Shown piece after piece: positions 1-8,159 of a DNA stretch of 64,000 bases. Each line of letters opens with the position of its first letter. Positions within the stretch are counted from its first letter, which is position 1. The notes beneath the pieces were generated by a model. The model did not search any database. It saw only the letters and a program-made list of their open reading frames with translations, and was not told the origin of the DNA. The translations under genes were made by a program, and so were the position numbers. Source of the stretch: an uncultured Eubacteriales bacterium (GTDB taxonomy: Bacteria; Bacillota; Clostridia; Oscillospirales; Acutalibacteraceae); NCBI GenBank assembly GCA_934456435.1, contig CAKSHH010000012.1, positions 13,012 to 77,011 on the forward strand. The letters run 5' to 3'.

Positions 1-15
1 AGCAAAAAATATTTT

Positions 16-60
16 ACGCACCCCGAAAGTCAACCGTTTTCGCGGTGCGTATCTTTTTTC
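16..60 (+). terminator. Rho-independent terminator of an upstream gene
   Basis: A GC-rich hairpin (arms about 16-28 and 37-50, ACGCACC pairing with GGTGCGT and an adjoining CGAAA/TTTCG) is followed by a T-rich tail at 51-60. It probably ends a gene lying left of the window. Confidence 0.75.
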
Positions 61-83
61 TTGCCCTTCAGTTTAATTCTTTA

Positions 84-113
84 TTGACATCAAGCAGGAC
101 TATACCGTATGAT
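84..113 (+). promoter_or_regulatory. Sigma-A type promoter of the sigma-factor operon
   Basis: TTGACA at 84-89 and TATGAT at 108-113 are separated by 18 bp. They lie about 80 bp before the first start codon of the sigma/anti-sigma-like operon. A housekeeping promoter is seen; no distinct ECF promoter was recognised, so autoregulation is not shown. Confidence 0.55.
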
Positions 114-194
114 AAAATAATTTTAAAAAATTTGTGTCATATTTTGTGTTTAAGTTGGCTACTTTATGAGAGGAAAAGATGAGGAGGTTTAAAG

Positions 195-734
195 GTGTCG
201 CAAAACAAACGCGAGGTCAAAAGAATTGTCAACGATTGCTACGATAAATACTACCAATCAATTTACAGATATTGCTACGCGCGACTCGGAGACTTGAACG
301 AACACGCACCCGACTGCGTGCAGGACACATTTCTTGTTCTTCAAAAAAGACTGTCCGAGGGAGCGGAAATTGAACATAAACGAGCTTTTCTTTACAGAAC
401 CGCCGATACATTCGTCATGAGGACGATAAAAGAATACAAGAAACGAATGCGGCGTAACATACAGCTTGAAGAGGTCGGAGAAACCGCCTCGCCGCCGATT
501 ATTCCGGATGATTTTGATTATGACAGTTGCGCGGCAATGCTTGTTTCTCTGCTGTCGTATGAGGAGCAGGAGCTGTACAGAATGAAATACATGAAACGAA
601 TACCGCTGACCGAAATAGCGGAACAGCTTAACATCTCCCCTCCTGCCGCGGCAAAACGAACGTCACGGCTGCGGCAAAGGATCAAAGACCTGATAAAAGA
701 AAAGCAACTGTTTGAAAATGAGGTGACCTTATGA
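195..734 (+). CDS. RNA polymerase sigma factor, sigma-70/ECF-like
   Basis: This 179-aa protein has the size and layout of an ECF-type sigma factor. Residues about 10-75 form a region 2-like helical segment (YYQSIYRYCYARLGD, then DCVQDTFLVL). Residues about 115-168 form a region 4 helix-turn-helix (PLTEIAEQLNISPPAAAKR). The start lies 7-8 bases after a GAGGAGG-like site. The stop overlaps the next start as ATGA, so the two genes are translationally coupled. It probably directs polymerase to a small regulon answering a surface signal. The gene after it looks like its membrane-bound partner. Function within the sigma family is clear; target genes cannot be read from this window. Confidence 0.85.
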   Translation: MSQNKREVKRIVNDCYDKYYQSIYRYCYARLGDLNEHAPDCVQDTFLVLQKRLSEGAEIEHKRAFLYRTADTFVMRTIKEYKKRMRRNIQLEEVGETASPPIIPDDFDYDSCAAMLVSLLSYEEQELYRMKYMKRIPLTEIAEQLNISPPAAAKRTSRLRQRIKDLIKEKQLFENEVTL

Positions 735-1762
735 ACAACTTAGTAATAACAAAAAACATACTGAACAAGATATACGATGACAACTCCTTTAAAGCTGCCG
801 TAGTAGAGCTCCTTAATTCGCTGATCGACATCGAGATTGAAAAGGAAGAACCCGATTTTGATTTTATTGACGAGTGTGTTGACGTGCTGATTGAGGTACA
901 GTCCGACAATCTCTCCGCCATAATACCCTTTATCAAGAATAACAATAACACCGACGACAAGAAACGCAGAACTCTCAGCATATTCTTGGCCTGTGCCGTT
1001 GTTTTCTCCCTGAGCTTCGGCGCTGTGGCTGTCAGTCACACGATTGAAAGAAAAAATGAGGATAAAACAACAACTGCAACAACTTCACAAACCACAACCG
1101 TAAAGACCACGGCGGCCGTGACGACAACAAAAAAAGCGGCATCCGAGGCAGTTGATCTTTGGCTCAGTTTTCCCGACGGCTTTGTATACGAATACGATTC
1201 GATTGACGACTTCACTTTCGACGGAATAATCGCAAATGTCGAATACAGCGACGGCACGGTTAAAAAGATCGGAATCAACAACTGCAAAATCATCAAAAGC
1301 GAGGACTTCGGCGCACACGCAACCGAAAAGATTACGGTTGAATATAAGGGATTAAGCAGTACATTTTTCATCCTGTTTTCAAACAACATTCCTCCCATAA
1401 CGATCGGCGACGACCAACATATCAATATGGGCAAGCCTACCAATGCGCCGAAGATTGAGCCCTCGTCGCAGTACGTCGAGCTTGAAACAGGCGAAAGCGT
1501 AAATCTCACGATGCGCAAAAACAATGACGGCTTTGTATACACCTCAACCGACAACAACAATCTTGCGGATGTTTCGGTGAGCTATCTCGGCGGAGTAAAC
1601 GGCAGGGAAATTTATCTGTATATCACCGCAGGAGACACGCCGGGAGTCACGACAATATCGCTCAAGTACAATTCGTATCTTTCAAACGGGGTTATGTCCA
1701 CTATAACTGTCAAGGTCGTTGAAAGCAGCAAAAAAGCCAACACAGAAGTTTATGATCAATAA
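731..1762 (+). CDS. Membrane protein with extracytoplasmic Ig-like region, probable anti-sigma factor
   Basis: A 343-aa protein coupled to the sigma factor by a 4-base overlap. Residues 1-75 are cytoplasmic, acidic and rich in helix, where an anti-sigma domain would sit. One membrane segment follows at about 78-100 (TLSIFLACAVVFSLSFGAVA). A Thr-rich linker (about 110-135) leads to an outside part. That part begins with a bacterial Ig-like pattern (FDGIIANVEYSDGTVKKIGI, about 160-180) and has a second beta-rich stretch at about 240-335 containing a Thr/Asn-rich motif. Gene order and topology suggest it holds the sigma factor at the membrane and senses something at the cell surface. No zinc-finger ZAS motif (HxxxCxxC) is present, so the anti-sigma call rests on context. 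Confidence 0.6.
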   Translation: MNNLVITKNILNKIYDDNSFKAAVVELLNSLIDIEIEKEEPDFDFIDECVDVLIEVQSDNLSAIIPFIKNNNNTDDKKRRTLSIFLACAVVFSLSFGAVAVSHTIERKNEDKTTTATTSQTTTVKTTAAVTTTKKAASEAVDLWLSFPDGFVYEYDSIDDFTFDGIIANVEYSDGTVKKIGINNCKIIKSEDFGAHATEKITVEYKGLSSTFFILFSNNIPPITIGDDQHINMGKPTNAPKIEPSSQYVELETGESVNLTMRKNNDGFVYTSTDNNNLADVSVSYLGGVNGREIYLYITAGDTPGVTTISLKYNSYLSNGVMSTITVKVVESSKKANTEVYDQ

Positions 1763-1777
1763 GAGGAGGATATCAAT

Positions 1778-2824
1778 ATGGAATTATTCAAAGCAACGGT
1801 TATGCCGAACAAAAAGATTTTCCGCAAAGCGGCGGACGCATTTGCCCACAAAATGAAATCAATGAATGCACTTTTGATTGTAGGATTGATAATTTGCTTT
1901 GTGATCGGTCCTGTACTGACATATTTATCTAATATCAGACACATTAACGATTTCATTCTCGTTCCGACGCTCGGAATTATATTGATCGCTTATTATTTCC
2001 TTGCCCCTGTATACATCGGAAATTCCCTGTTCAAATCACAGTCAAAGAAGAACCTGAACAAGGAAGTCACCTACTCGTTCACGGAAAACGAGTTAAAAGT
2101 ATTCACAATTGATTCAAGTGCAGTATATAACTATTCTGCCATTGAAGAGCTTTACGAAACCGACGATTTGATCTGCCTGTATTTAAACAAATCTGCGGCG
2201 TTCATTATACCGAAAAGCGCCATCGAAAACCCGTGCTGCGATGTCAGAATGTTTTTGGAATCAAAAGTCGGCAAAAAATTTGTTTATGTCAAGAACAAAT
2301 CGACAGGCAAAGCCGTTGCCAAAATATTTGCGGTATTTGTCGCAAGCCTTGTTGCTTCAATACTGTCTATGACCCTTGCGGATATAAAGCTTGATGAGCC
2401 GCAGACCTTTTCATACGAGGATTACAGCATAACGGCGGACAAGCATTTATACGAATGGGAAGAAAATACCAACAGCAGCTATTCGCTTACCTCGTCCGAC
2501 GTTACATTGACTGTTGACGAATATACTCAAGAAGATCTCGATTACGCCATTGAGAAAAAAAACGCAAGCCTTGAAGAGCTTGCAAAAAGCTATTGCGAGG
2601 GCAATCAGGTGAAAAATGTAAACAAAAGCAATCCGTATACTTATAATATTGCTTTTTACGACAGCTATGAAGGCACAGATTACTACAATCTGGTTTGTGT
2701 TCAGCAGATTGACGACATATACTGGGTAACTCAGATTTACTGCGAAAAATATCTTGAAGAGGACTACGCAGACAAATTTGAGGGCTGGATTTCGTCAATA
2801 AAGCACAAAACCAATGCGGCATAA
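1778..2824 (+). CDS. YcxB-like membrane protein of unknown function
   Basis: 348 aa, 15 bp after the preceding gene, with an AAGAGGAGG ribosome site, so in the same operon. Two membrane segments lie at about 32-50 and 58-80. A soluble domain (about 90-170, including a VTYSFTENELKVFT stretch) resembles the YcxB-like C-terminal domain. A third membrane segment at about 187-205 is followed by an outside region with many Asp, Glu, Ser and Tyr residues. Position suggests it belongs to the signalling pathway of the sigma factor, perhaps as a target or co-sensor. No catalytic motif is visible. Confidence 0.6.
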   Translation: MELFKATVMPNKKIFRKAADAFAHKMKSMNALLIVGLIICFVIGPVLTYLSNIRHINDFILVPTLGIILIAYYFLAPVYIGNSLFKSQSKKNLNKEVTYSFTENELKVFTIDSSAVYNYSAIEELYETDDLICLYLNKSAAFIIPKSAIENPCCDVRMFLESKVGKKFVYVKNKSTGKAVAKIFAVFVASLVASILSMTLADIKLDEPQTFSYEDYSITADKHLYEWEENTNSSYSLTSSDVTLTVDEYTQEDLDYAIEKKNASLEELAKSYCEGNQVKNVNKSNPYTYNIAFYDSYEGTDYYNLVCVQQIDDIYWVTQIYCEKYLEEDYADKFEGWISSIKHKTNAA

Positions 2825-2877
2825 AGTAAATTAACAATCAACATAAAAGGATGCGTAAGCATAGGGAAAGATTCAGA

Positions 2878-2912
2878 AAAACCGCCGATTTTCAGTCGGC
2901 GGTTTTGGTCTG
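2878..2912 (+). terminator. Terminator of the sigma-factor operon
   Basis: Perfect 11-bp stem, AAAACCGCCGA at 2878-2888 with TCGGCGGTTTT at 2896-2906, and a short T run inside the distal arm. It overlaps the last codons and stop of the convergent ygjV-like gene, whose stop codon lies in the loop, so it may serve both strands. Confidence 0.7.
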
Positions 2913-3446
2913 TAAGTTATTTAGTAAGTTCTTTTTCGATTTGTATCTTATCAGCGCAACAACCAGAGAAATCAGCAACAGCAAGTTGTTTGCCATTCCT
3001 GCCCACGAATGATTGACAAGGTTATACGGCAGCCAGCAAAGGCACACGATAATATTCAAAATTCTGAGAATCTGCGGATTTTTCTGCCAGCCGCCGATAG
3101 TTGCGAAAATCGACGAAACAAATATCAAAATCCCCCACATTCCCTGCCATGTAACAACTGTCAGCAAAAGTGAAAGCACGATAAAAACAATGGGAACAGC
3201 CTTTGAGCGCGCCCATTTTTTATCAAAACTGCAAACATAGCTTCTTGCCAAATTTATAAAATTCATTGCAACCGGCGTGAACAGCCACAGGCTCGCATAA
3301 TGCAGACACCAAAGCGCTGCGCTGAGCGTCATCAGTATCATTATCGTTTTGTGCTTTTTAAATTGATACATCAGTATTCCGACAGTAATTGCGGAAAATC
3401 CGAAAATCTGCGCCAGATACGAATGTGTTTCAAAAAATCCCTGCAT
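2892..3446 (-). CDS. YgjV-like inner-membrane protein
   Basis: 184 aa with about five hydrophobic helices (for example ITVGILMYQFKKHKTIMILM and LLLTVVTWQGMWGILIFVSS) and short loops. Length, hydrophobic pattern and the Q-F-K-K-H-K / A-x-W-x-x-H-Y motif near the N-terminus match the YgjV (Imp-YgjV) family of small membrane proteins, whose function is unknown. It is preceded by a GGAGATTGAT ribosome site and stands alone, divergent from the purine operon. Its promoter is flanked by a perfect inverted repeat (3498-3538), so it may be regulated. Confidence 0.7.
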   Translation of the reverse strand: MQGFFETHSYLAQIFGFSAITVGILMYQFKKHKTIMILMTLSAALWCLHYASLWLFTPVAMNFINLARSYVCSFDKKWARSKAVPIVFIVLSLLLTVVTWQGMWGILIFVSSIFATIGGWQKNPQILRILNIIVCLCWLPYNLVNHSWAGMANNLLLLISLVVALIRYKSKKNLLNNLQTKTAD

Positions 3447-3497
3447 ATCAATCTCCGCCCGATGCTTTTAAATAGCCGTTTATCAGCTTCATTTTGC

Positions 3498-3538
3498 TGT
3501 TGACACTATCATATAACAAATATTTTGACGTGTCAACA
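3498..3538 (-). promoter_or_regulatory. Promoter of the ygjV-like gene inside a 9-bp inverted repeat
   Basis: Read on the minus strand, TTGACA (3531-3536) and TATGAT (3508-3513) are spaced by 17 bp, a near-consensus promoter. TGTTGACAC at 3498-3506 and GTGTCAACA at 3530-3538 form a perfect 9-bp inverted repeat whose arms cover the -35 box and the start-site region. This is the geometry of an operator, but no regulator is encoded next to it. Confidence 0.5.
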
Positions 3539-3664
3539 CCCCGCAAAATTCACTTTTAAGCTTATGGTTCTGTGTCGTTATTTATCAAATAATGTCAATC
3601 ATACTTTTCATCACTTTTCACATATTGTTGCTTATATTTTTGTGTGTTTCGTACGTCTGAACAG

Positions 3665-3693
3665 TTGACATCAGGGTTTTAATATGCTATACT
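3665..3693 (+). promoter_or_regulatory. Promoter of the purine operon
   Basis: TTGACA at 3665-3670 and TATACT at 3688-3693 with exactly 17 bp between them. The predicted start of transcription (about 3700) falls just before the riboswitch, so the aptamer is the first thing transcribed. No PurR-type box pair was recognised nearby. Confidence 0.85.
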
Positions 3694-3703
3694 TTGGATA
3701 TTC

Positions 3704-3770
3704 TCTTGTTACTGACGGATTAGCAGATTACTGCATGGGAGCAAGAGAAAAAATATGCCGACCGTCTGGG
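3704..3770 (+). ncRNA. ZTP (pfl) riboswitch aptamer
   Basis: The segment folds as known for the pfl motif. P1 pairs CTTGT (3704-3708) with GCAAG (3741-3745). An inner hairpin GCAG-ATTA-CTGC (3723-3734) is followed by the TGGGAGCA stretch. The 3' domain holds CCGTCTGGGC (3762-3771), close to the family's near-invariant CCGCCTGGGC. GACGG at 3713-3717 can pair with CCGTC at 3762-3766 to make the family's pseudoknot. ZTP riboswitches bind ZMP/ZTP, the AICAR nucleotides that build up when 10-formyl-THF runs short, and turn on purine and one-carbon genes. The genes downstream are exactly that set. Recognised by eye; a covariance-model search would settle it. Confidence 0.85.
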
Positions 3771-3811
3771 CGCAATTAAGGTTTATCCTGCCTTAATTGT
3801 GCCCTTTTTTA
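3768..3811 (+). terminator. Riboswitch-controlled terminator before purE
   Basis: A 14-bp stem (GGGCGCAATTAAGG at 3768-3781 with CCTTAATTGTGCCC at 3791-3804, one G-T pair) is followed by a T run. Its 5' arm starts with the GGGC that ends the conserved CTGGGC of the aptamer. Ligand binding and terminator folding are therefore mutually exclusive: ZTP bound gives readthrough into purE. Confidence 0.85.
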
Positions 3812-3825
3812 AAAGGAGGATTTTC

Positions 3826-4314
3826 ATGAAAAAAGTTGGAATTATCATGGGAAGCGACAGCGATTTGCCGATTGTTCAGAAAGCGATCGACACGCTCAAA
3901 GCATTCAACGTCCCCTACGAGGTGCACATCTTCTCTGCACACCGAACACCCGGCGAGGCTGCTAAATTCGCTCAAACCGCCCAATCAAATGACTTCGGTG
4001 TCCTCATTGCGGCTGCGGGAATGGCGGCTCATCTGGCAGGAGCAATTGCAGCTCAGACCGTTTTGCCCGTCATAGGAATACCCTGTAAATCAAATACACT
4101 TGACGGCATTGACGCCTTGTTATCTACTGTACAAATGCCTTCCGGCATACCGGTTGCTACAGTAGCGATTAACGGAGCAGTCAATGCCGCTTTGCTTTCT
4201 ATTCAGATTTTAGCTCTTTGTGAGCCTGAGCTTTCCGAAAAGCTTTCCCAAAAGCGTGCGTCGGACTCGGCTGCCGTTTTGGAAAAGGATAAAAACATTG
4301 CATCAAATTTATAA
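3826..4314 (+). CDS. purE: N5-carboxyaminoimidazole ribonucleotide mutase (PurE class I)
   Basis: Converts N5-CAIR to CAIR in cytoplasmic purine synthesis. 162 aa, the usual class I length. The N-terminal GSDSDLPI loop, the SAHRTPGEA loop carrying the catalytic His, and AAAGMAAHLAGAIAA are all present. The ATG at 3826 is chosen because it follows AGGAGG (3814-3819) at proper spacing and matches the family start MKKVGIIMGSDSD. It is the first gene of the operon, just after the riboswitch terminator. No purK is in the window; the N5-CAIR synthetase must lie elsewhere or be replaced. Confidence 0.95.
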   Translation: MKKVGIIMGSDSDLPIVQKAIDTLKAFNVPYEVHIFSAHRTPGEAAKFAQTAQSNDFGVLIAAAGMAAHLAGAIAAQTVLPVIGIPCKSNTLDGIDALLSTVQMPSGIPVATVAINGAVNAALLSIQILALCEPELSEKLSQKRASDSAAVLEKDKNIASNL

Positions 4315-4342
4315 CAAATAAAATCAAGGAGGATTTCAAATC

Positions 4343-5050
4343 ATGAAAAAATGTGAACAGCTCTACGAGGGCAAGGCAAAGAAGGTTTTTGCAACCGAGG
4401 ATCCCGAGTACGTTATCGTTTCCTACAAGGACGACGCAACGGCATTTGACGGACTCAAAAAGGGCAAAATTGCAGGCAAGGGCGTTGTAAACAACAAAAT
4501 GTCCAATTATCTCATGCAACTTCTTGAGAAGCAGGGCATTCCGACTCACTATGTCGAGGAGCTTTCCGACCGTGAGACCGTTGTACGCAAGGTTTCAATC
4601 GTTCCTCTTGAGGTTATTATCAGAAATATTTCCGCCGGCTCCTTTGCAAAGCGTTACGGCGTTGAGGAAGGCATTGTTTTCGCCGAGCCGACGATCGAGT
4701 TTTCATATAAAAACGATGAGCTTCATGATCCCCTTCTCAATTCATATCATGCTCTCGCTCTCGGCCTTGCAACCAAGGAGGAGATTGAGAACATCAAGTC
4801 AATGGCATTCAAGGTCAATGCGATTCTCAAGGAGTATTTCAAAAGCCTTAACGTAACTCTTGTTGACTTTAAGCTGGAGTTCGGCAAGCTCTCCGACGGC
4901 ACGATCGTTCTCGCCGACGAGATTTCTCCCGACACCTGCCGTTTTTGGGACAGCAAGACAAACGAGAAGCTTGACAAGGATCGTTTCCGCCGTGATCTTG
5001 GCGGAGTTGAAGATGCCTATGCAGAAATGATGAAGAGAGTTTTCAAATAA
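4343..5050 (+). CDS. purC: Phosphoribosylaminoimidazole-succinocarboxamide synthase
   Basis: Joins aspartate to CAIR with ATP, giving SAICAR. 235 aa, typical of the short bacterial enzyme. Family motifs seen are YEGKAKKVF at the N-terminus (nucleotide loop), DDATAFDG, PLEVIIRNISAGSFAKRYG and, near the C-terminus, LADEISPDTCRFWD. An AAGGAGG site lies 9 bases upstream. It sits 28 bp after purE and 15 bp before purF in the same operon. Confidence 0.96.
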   Translation: MKKCEQLYEGKAKKVFATEDPEYVIVSYKDDATAFDGLKKGKIAGKGVVNNKMSNYLMQLLEKQGIPTHYVEELSDRETVVRKVSIVPLEVIIRNISAGSFAKRYGVEEGIVFAEPTIEFSYKNDELHDPLLNSYHALALGLATKEEIENIKSMAFKVNAILKEYFKSLNVTLVDFKLEFGKLSDGTIVLADEISPDTCRFWDSKTNEKLDKDRFRRDLGGVEDAYAEMMKRVFK

Positions 5051-5065
5051 GAAACGGAGCTTTTT

Positions 5066-6511
5066 ATGTCTAATATACATGAAGAATGCGGAGTTTTCGG
5101 CGTTTATGCCAACGAATCGTATGATATCGCAAGTACCGTTTATTACGGTCTTTACGCCCTCCAGCACAGAGGACAGGAATCCTGCGGAATCGTTGTAAAC
5201 GACGACGGACTTTTTACCACATATAAGGACACGGGACTTGTCAACGATGTTTTCTCTCCTGATCATCTCAATCAGTTCGGTCAGGGCAACATCGCAATAG
5301 GTCATGTCCGCTACGGCACAACCGGCGGCTCAGCGAGAGACAATGCTCAGCCGATCGTCGTCAACCACATTAACGGCCGTATTGCACTCGCCCATAACGG
5401 CAATCTTACCAATTCATATGAGCTTCGCAGTGCGCTTGAGCTCAAGGGCTCAATATTTCACACAACGTCGGATACCGAGGTTATCTCATACATCATAACC
5501 GAGGAAAGGCTTACCGCTCCATCAATTGAGGAGGCGGTCAACCGTGCTGTTAACCGTATCAAGGGCGCTTATTCCCTTGTTGTAATGTCGCCTACCAAGA
5601 TGATTGCCGTTCGTGATGAAATGGGCTTCCGTCCGCTTTGTATCGGCAGACTTCCCGAGAACGGCGGCTACGTTGTCGCTTCGGAAAGCTGTGCGCTTGA
5701 CGCAGTAGGAGCGGAATTTGTCAGAGATGTTGAGCCGGGCGAAATCGTCGTTTTTGACGGCAAATCGGTTCGAAGCATTAAGGACCATTGCAACAAAGAG
5801 AAGCCGCACACCTGCGTCTTTGAATATATTTATTTTGCACGCCCCGATTCGGTGATCGACGGAGCAAGCGTACATGAAGCGAGAATCCGTGCAGGCGCAT
5901 TTTTGGCTCTTGAACACCCTGTTCAGGCGGATGTCGTTATCGGAGTTCCCGATTCCGGACTTGATGCCGCTCTCGGCTTTGCTAAGCAGTCCGGTATTCC
6001 CTATGAAATAGGATTTATCAAGAACAAGTATATCGGCAGAACATTCATTTCTCCGGGTCAAAAGAGCCGTACAAATCAGGTTCGCATCAAGCTCAACCCT
6101 ATCACAAATGTTATCAAGGGTAAAAGAGTTGTCATGATTGACGATTCAATTGTCAGAGGAACGACCTGCGCAAGAATAGTTAAACTGCTTAGAAATGCCG
6201 GCGCAAAGGAAATTCACATGCGTGTTTCCGCTCCGCCGTTCCTTAACCCCTGCTATTACGGCACGGACATCGACTCCCGTGATAACCTCATTGCCTGCCA
6301 CCATACGGTTGACGAAATTGCAGAAATTATCGGCGTTGATTCCCTCGGTTATCTGAGCGTTGACAATGTTAAAAAAATTGCCTGCGGCGACCTCGGCAAG
6401 GGCTATTGCACAGCCTGCTTCGACGGCGATTACCCGACCGAAGTGCCGACCGAGACGCACAAGAGCAAGTTTGAATGTAAAATTTCCGAAAGACAAAAGG
6501 AGAAAAAGTGA
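5066..6511 (+). CDS. purF: Amidophosphoribosyltransferase
   Basis: Commits PRPP to purine synthesis by making phosphoribosylamine from glutamine. 481 aa. A 7-residue propeptide (MSNIHEE) precedes CGVFG, so Cys8 would become the N-terminal catalytic nucleophile after self-cleavage, as in the Bacillus type. The PRPP site reads VVMIDDSIVRGTT (about 355-367). Cysteines at about 248, 394, 447 and 450 (the last two in GYCTAC) fit the 4Fe-4S cluster ligands of the oxygen-sensitive class, in keeping with an anaerobe. Its stop overlaps the purM start (TGATG). Confidence 0.95.
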   Translation: MSNIHEECGVFGVYANESYDIASTVYYGLYALQHRGQESCGIVVNDDGLFTTYKDTGLVNDVFSPDHLNQFGQGNIAIGHVRYGTTGGSARDNAQPIVVNHINGRIALAHNGNLTNSYELRSALELKGSIFHTTSDTEVISYIITEERLTAPSIEEAVNRAVNRIKGAYSLVVMSPTKMIAVRDEMGFRPLCIGRLPENGGYVVASESCALDAVGAEFVRDVEPGEIVVFDGKSVRSIKDHCNKEKPHTCVFEYIYFARPDSVIDGASVHEARIRAGAFLALEHPVQADVVIGVPDSGLDAALGFAKQSGIPYEIGFIKNKYIGRTFISPGQKSRTNQVRIKLNPITNVIKGKRVVMIDDSIVRGTTCARIVKLLRNAGAKEIHMRVSAPPFLNPCYYGTDIDSRDNLIACHHTVDEIAEIIGVDSLGYLSVDNVKKIACGDLGKGYCTACFDGDYPTEVPTETHKSKFECKISERQKEKK

Positions 6512-7554
6512 TGAACACACAATCACGTTCCGAAAGCTACGCCGCAGCAGGCGTAGATATAACGGCAGGCTACAAGGCTGTCGAACTGATGAAATCACAC
6601 ATTGCAAGAACAATGACATCGGGCGTGTACTCCGATGTCGGCGGCTTCGGCGGCCTGTTTGAGCTTGACACAACGGGAATCGAGAAACCGGTGCTTGTCA
6701 GCGGCACTGACGGCGTCGGCACAAAGCTGAAGCTGGCTTTTCTCATGGACAAGCATGACACGGTCGGCATTGACTGCGTTGCAATGTGCGTAAATGATAT
6801 TATTTGCTGCGGAGCAAAGCCGCTTTTCTTCCTTGACTATATCGCATGCGGCAAGAATGTTCCCGAAAAAATCGCTTCAATCGTTTCCGGCGTTGCCGAG
6901 GGCTGTGTTCAGAGCGGTGCGGCTCTTATCGGCGGAGAAACAGCTGAGATGCCGGGCTTCTATCCCGTTGACGAATATGACCTCGCAGGCTTCTCTGTCG
7001 GCGTTGTCGATAAGTCAAAGATACTTGACCCCTCAACGATGAAAGCCGGAGATGTTGTTATTGCACTCCCGTCAAGCGGAGTTCACTCCAACGGCTTTTC
7101 ACTTGTCAGAAAGGTTTTCGATGTTGAAAACAGCGATATCAAATCTCCCCGCGAGGAGCTTGGCGGCAAGTCGGTCGGCGAGACGCTTCTCACTCCCACA
7201 AAGATTTATGTAAAGCCTGTGCTTGCACTTCTTGAGCAGGTTAAGGTCAAGGGAATTTCACACATCACGGGCGGCGGCTTCTACGAGAATATTCCGAGAA
7301 GCATTCCCGACGGTCTCGGAGCAGTAATTGACCGTAAGAATGTTAAGGTGCTCCCGATTTTCGACCTCATTGCAAAAGAGGGCGGAATCTCCGAGAGAGA
7401 TATGTTTAATACATTCAATATGGGTGTCGGCATGAGCATTGTTGTTGCTCGGGAGGATGCCGATAAGGCTATTGAAATTCTCCGGGCGAACGGCGAGGAC
7501 GCTTATGTAATTGGAAAAATTGAAAATTCAGAGGATAAAATTACGATATGCTGA
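6511..7554 (+). CDS. purM: Phosphoribosylformylglycinamidine cyclo-ligase (AIR synthase)
   Basis: Closes the imidazole ring of FGAM with ATP to form AIR. 347 aa. Family motifs: GGFGGLFEL, SGTDGVGTKLKLAF, NDIICCGAKPLFFLDY, GGETAEMPGFY, GVHSNGFSLVRKV and HITGGGFYENIPR. The ATG at 6511 is preferred over the GTG at 6508, because the AAAAGGAG site (6495-6502) is better spaced and the ATG overlaps the purF stop. The gene also overlaps the start of the next gene by 7 bp, showing tight coupling to the transporter. Confidence 0.95.
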   Translation: MNTQSRSESYAAAGVDITAGYKAVELMKSHIARTMTSGVYSDVGGFGGLFELDTTGIEKPVLVSGTDGVGTKLKLAFLMDKHDTVGIDCVAMCVNDIICCGAKPLFFLDYIACGKNVPEKIASIVSGVAEGCVQSGAALIGGETAEMPGFYPVDEYDLAGFSVGVVDKSKILDPSTMKAGDVVIALPSSGVHSNGFSLVRKVFDVENSDIKSPREELGGKSVGETLLTPTKIYVKPVLALLEQVKVKGISHITGGGFYENIPRSIPDGLGAVIDRKNVKVLPIFDLIAKEGGISERDMFNTFNMGVGMSIVVAREDADKAIEILRANGEDAYVIGKIENSEDKITIC

Positions 7555-8159
7555 AAACTTTTCGTGAAAGCCTGTGCGCAGGAATTCTCATAACAATCGG
7601 CGGAACGGTTTTTCTCTCGTGTGAAAACAAAACGGCCGGAGCGGTGCTCTTTTCGGTTGCGCTTCTTTGCATCTGCTATAAAGGCTACTACCTTTTCACG
7701 GGGAAAATCGGCTACATAGTCGAACAGCATAAGAAGCAGGATTTTCTGAATCTCGCTGTCGGACTTTTCGGCAACCTAATTGCAACGTTTCTGCTCGGAA
7801 TGCTGCTGCGGACGGTTCTGCCGAATATCGGCGAAAGGGCGGCGGAGATGTGTTCGGCAAAGCTGGCTCAATTTCCGTTGTACTCGTTTATCCGTGGCTT
7901 TTTCTGCGGAATACTGATGTACCTCGCCGTCAGCATTTATAAGGAGAAAAATTCCGTTTTGGGAGTTCTCTTTTGCGTGCCGGTGTTTATTCTGTGCGGC
8001 TTTGAACATTCGATTGCCGATATGTTTTATTTCGGAACATCCGGAATATTTGACACAAAAATAATTTTCTTTATGGCTCTCATTGTTGCCGGCAATACGC
8101 TCGGCGCAATGGTTTTACCTTTACTAAAAGGAGTACATACAAATGAAAAACAAGGCTAA
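7548..8159 (+). CDS. FNT-family formate channel/transporter embedded in the purine operon
   Basis: 203 aa, very hydrophobic, about six membrane helices. Two signatures of the formate/nitrite transporter family are visible: LFTGK (49-53) in the broken second helix and GFEHSIADMF (151-160), which carries the central-pore histidine (His154); most members have FEHSxAN, here Asp replaces Asn. It is short for the family (usually about 260-290 aa) and begins almost directly in helix 1. The start overlaps the end of purM and the stop overlaps purN (17 bp), so it is a true member of the operon. With fhs at the operon's end, the likely cargo is formate for 10-formyl-THF. Transport direction is inferred. 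Confidence 0.8.
   Translation: MLKTFRESLCAGILITIGGTVFLSCENKTAGAVLFSVALLCICYKGYYLFTGKIGYIVEQHKKQDFLNLAVGLFGNLIATFLLGMLLRTVLPNIGERAAEMCSAKLAQFPLYSFIRGFFCGILMYLAVSIYKEKNSVLGVLFCVPVFILCGFEHSIADMFYFGTSGIFDTKIIFFMALIVAGNTLGAMVLPLLKGVHTNEKQG

Noticed and set aside
1036..1560. 174-codon minus-strand frame
   Set aside because: Shadow of the Thr-rich anti-sigma-like gene; low-complexity hydrophobic reading.
3690..3812. Guanine/adenine (purine) riboswitch or 6S RNA
   Set aside because: The paired elements and CCGTCTGGGC match the ZTP aptamer instead; no purine-riboswitch three-way junction was found.
5522..6061. 179-codon minus-strand frame inside purF
   Set aside because: Antisense to a clear purF; no family pattern.
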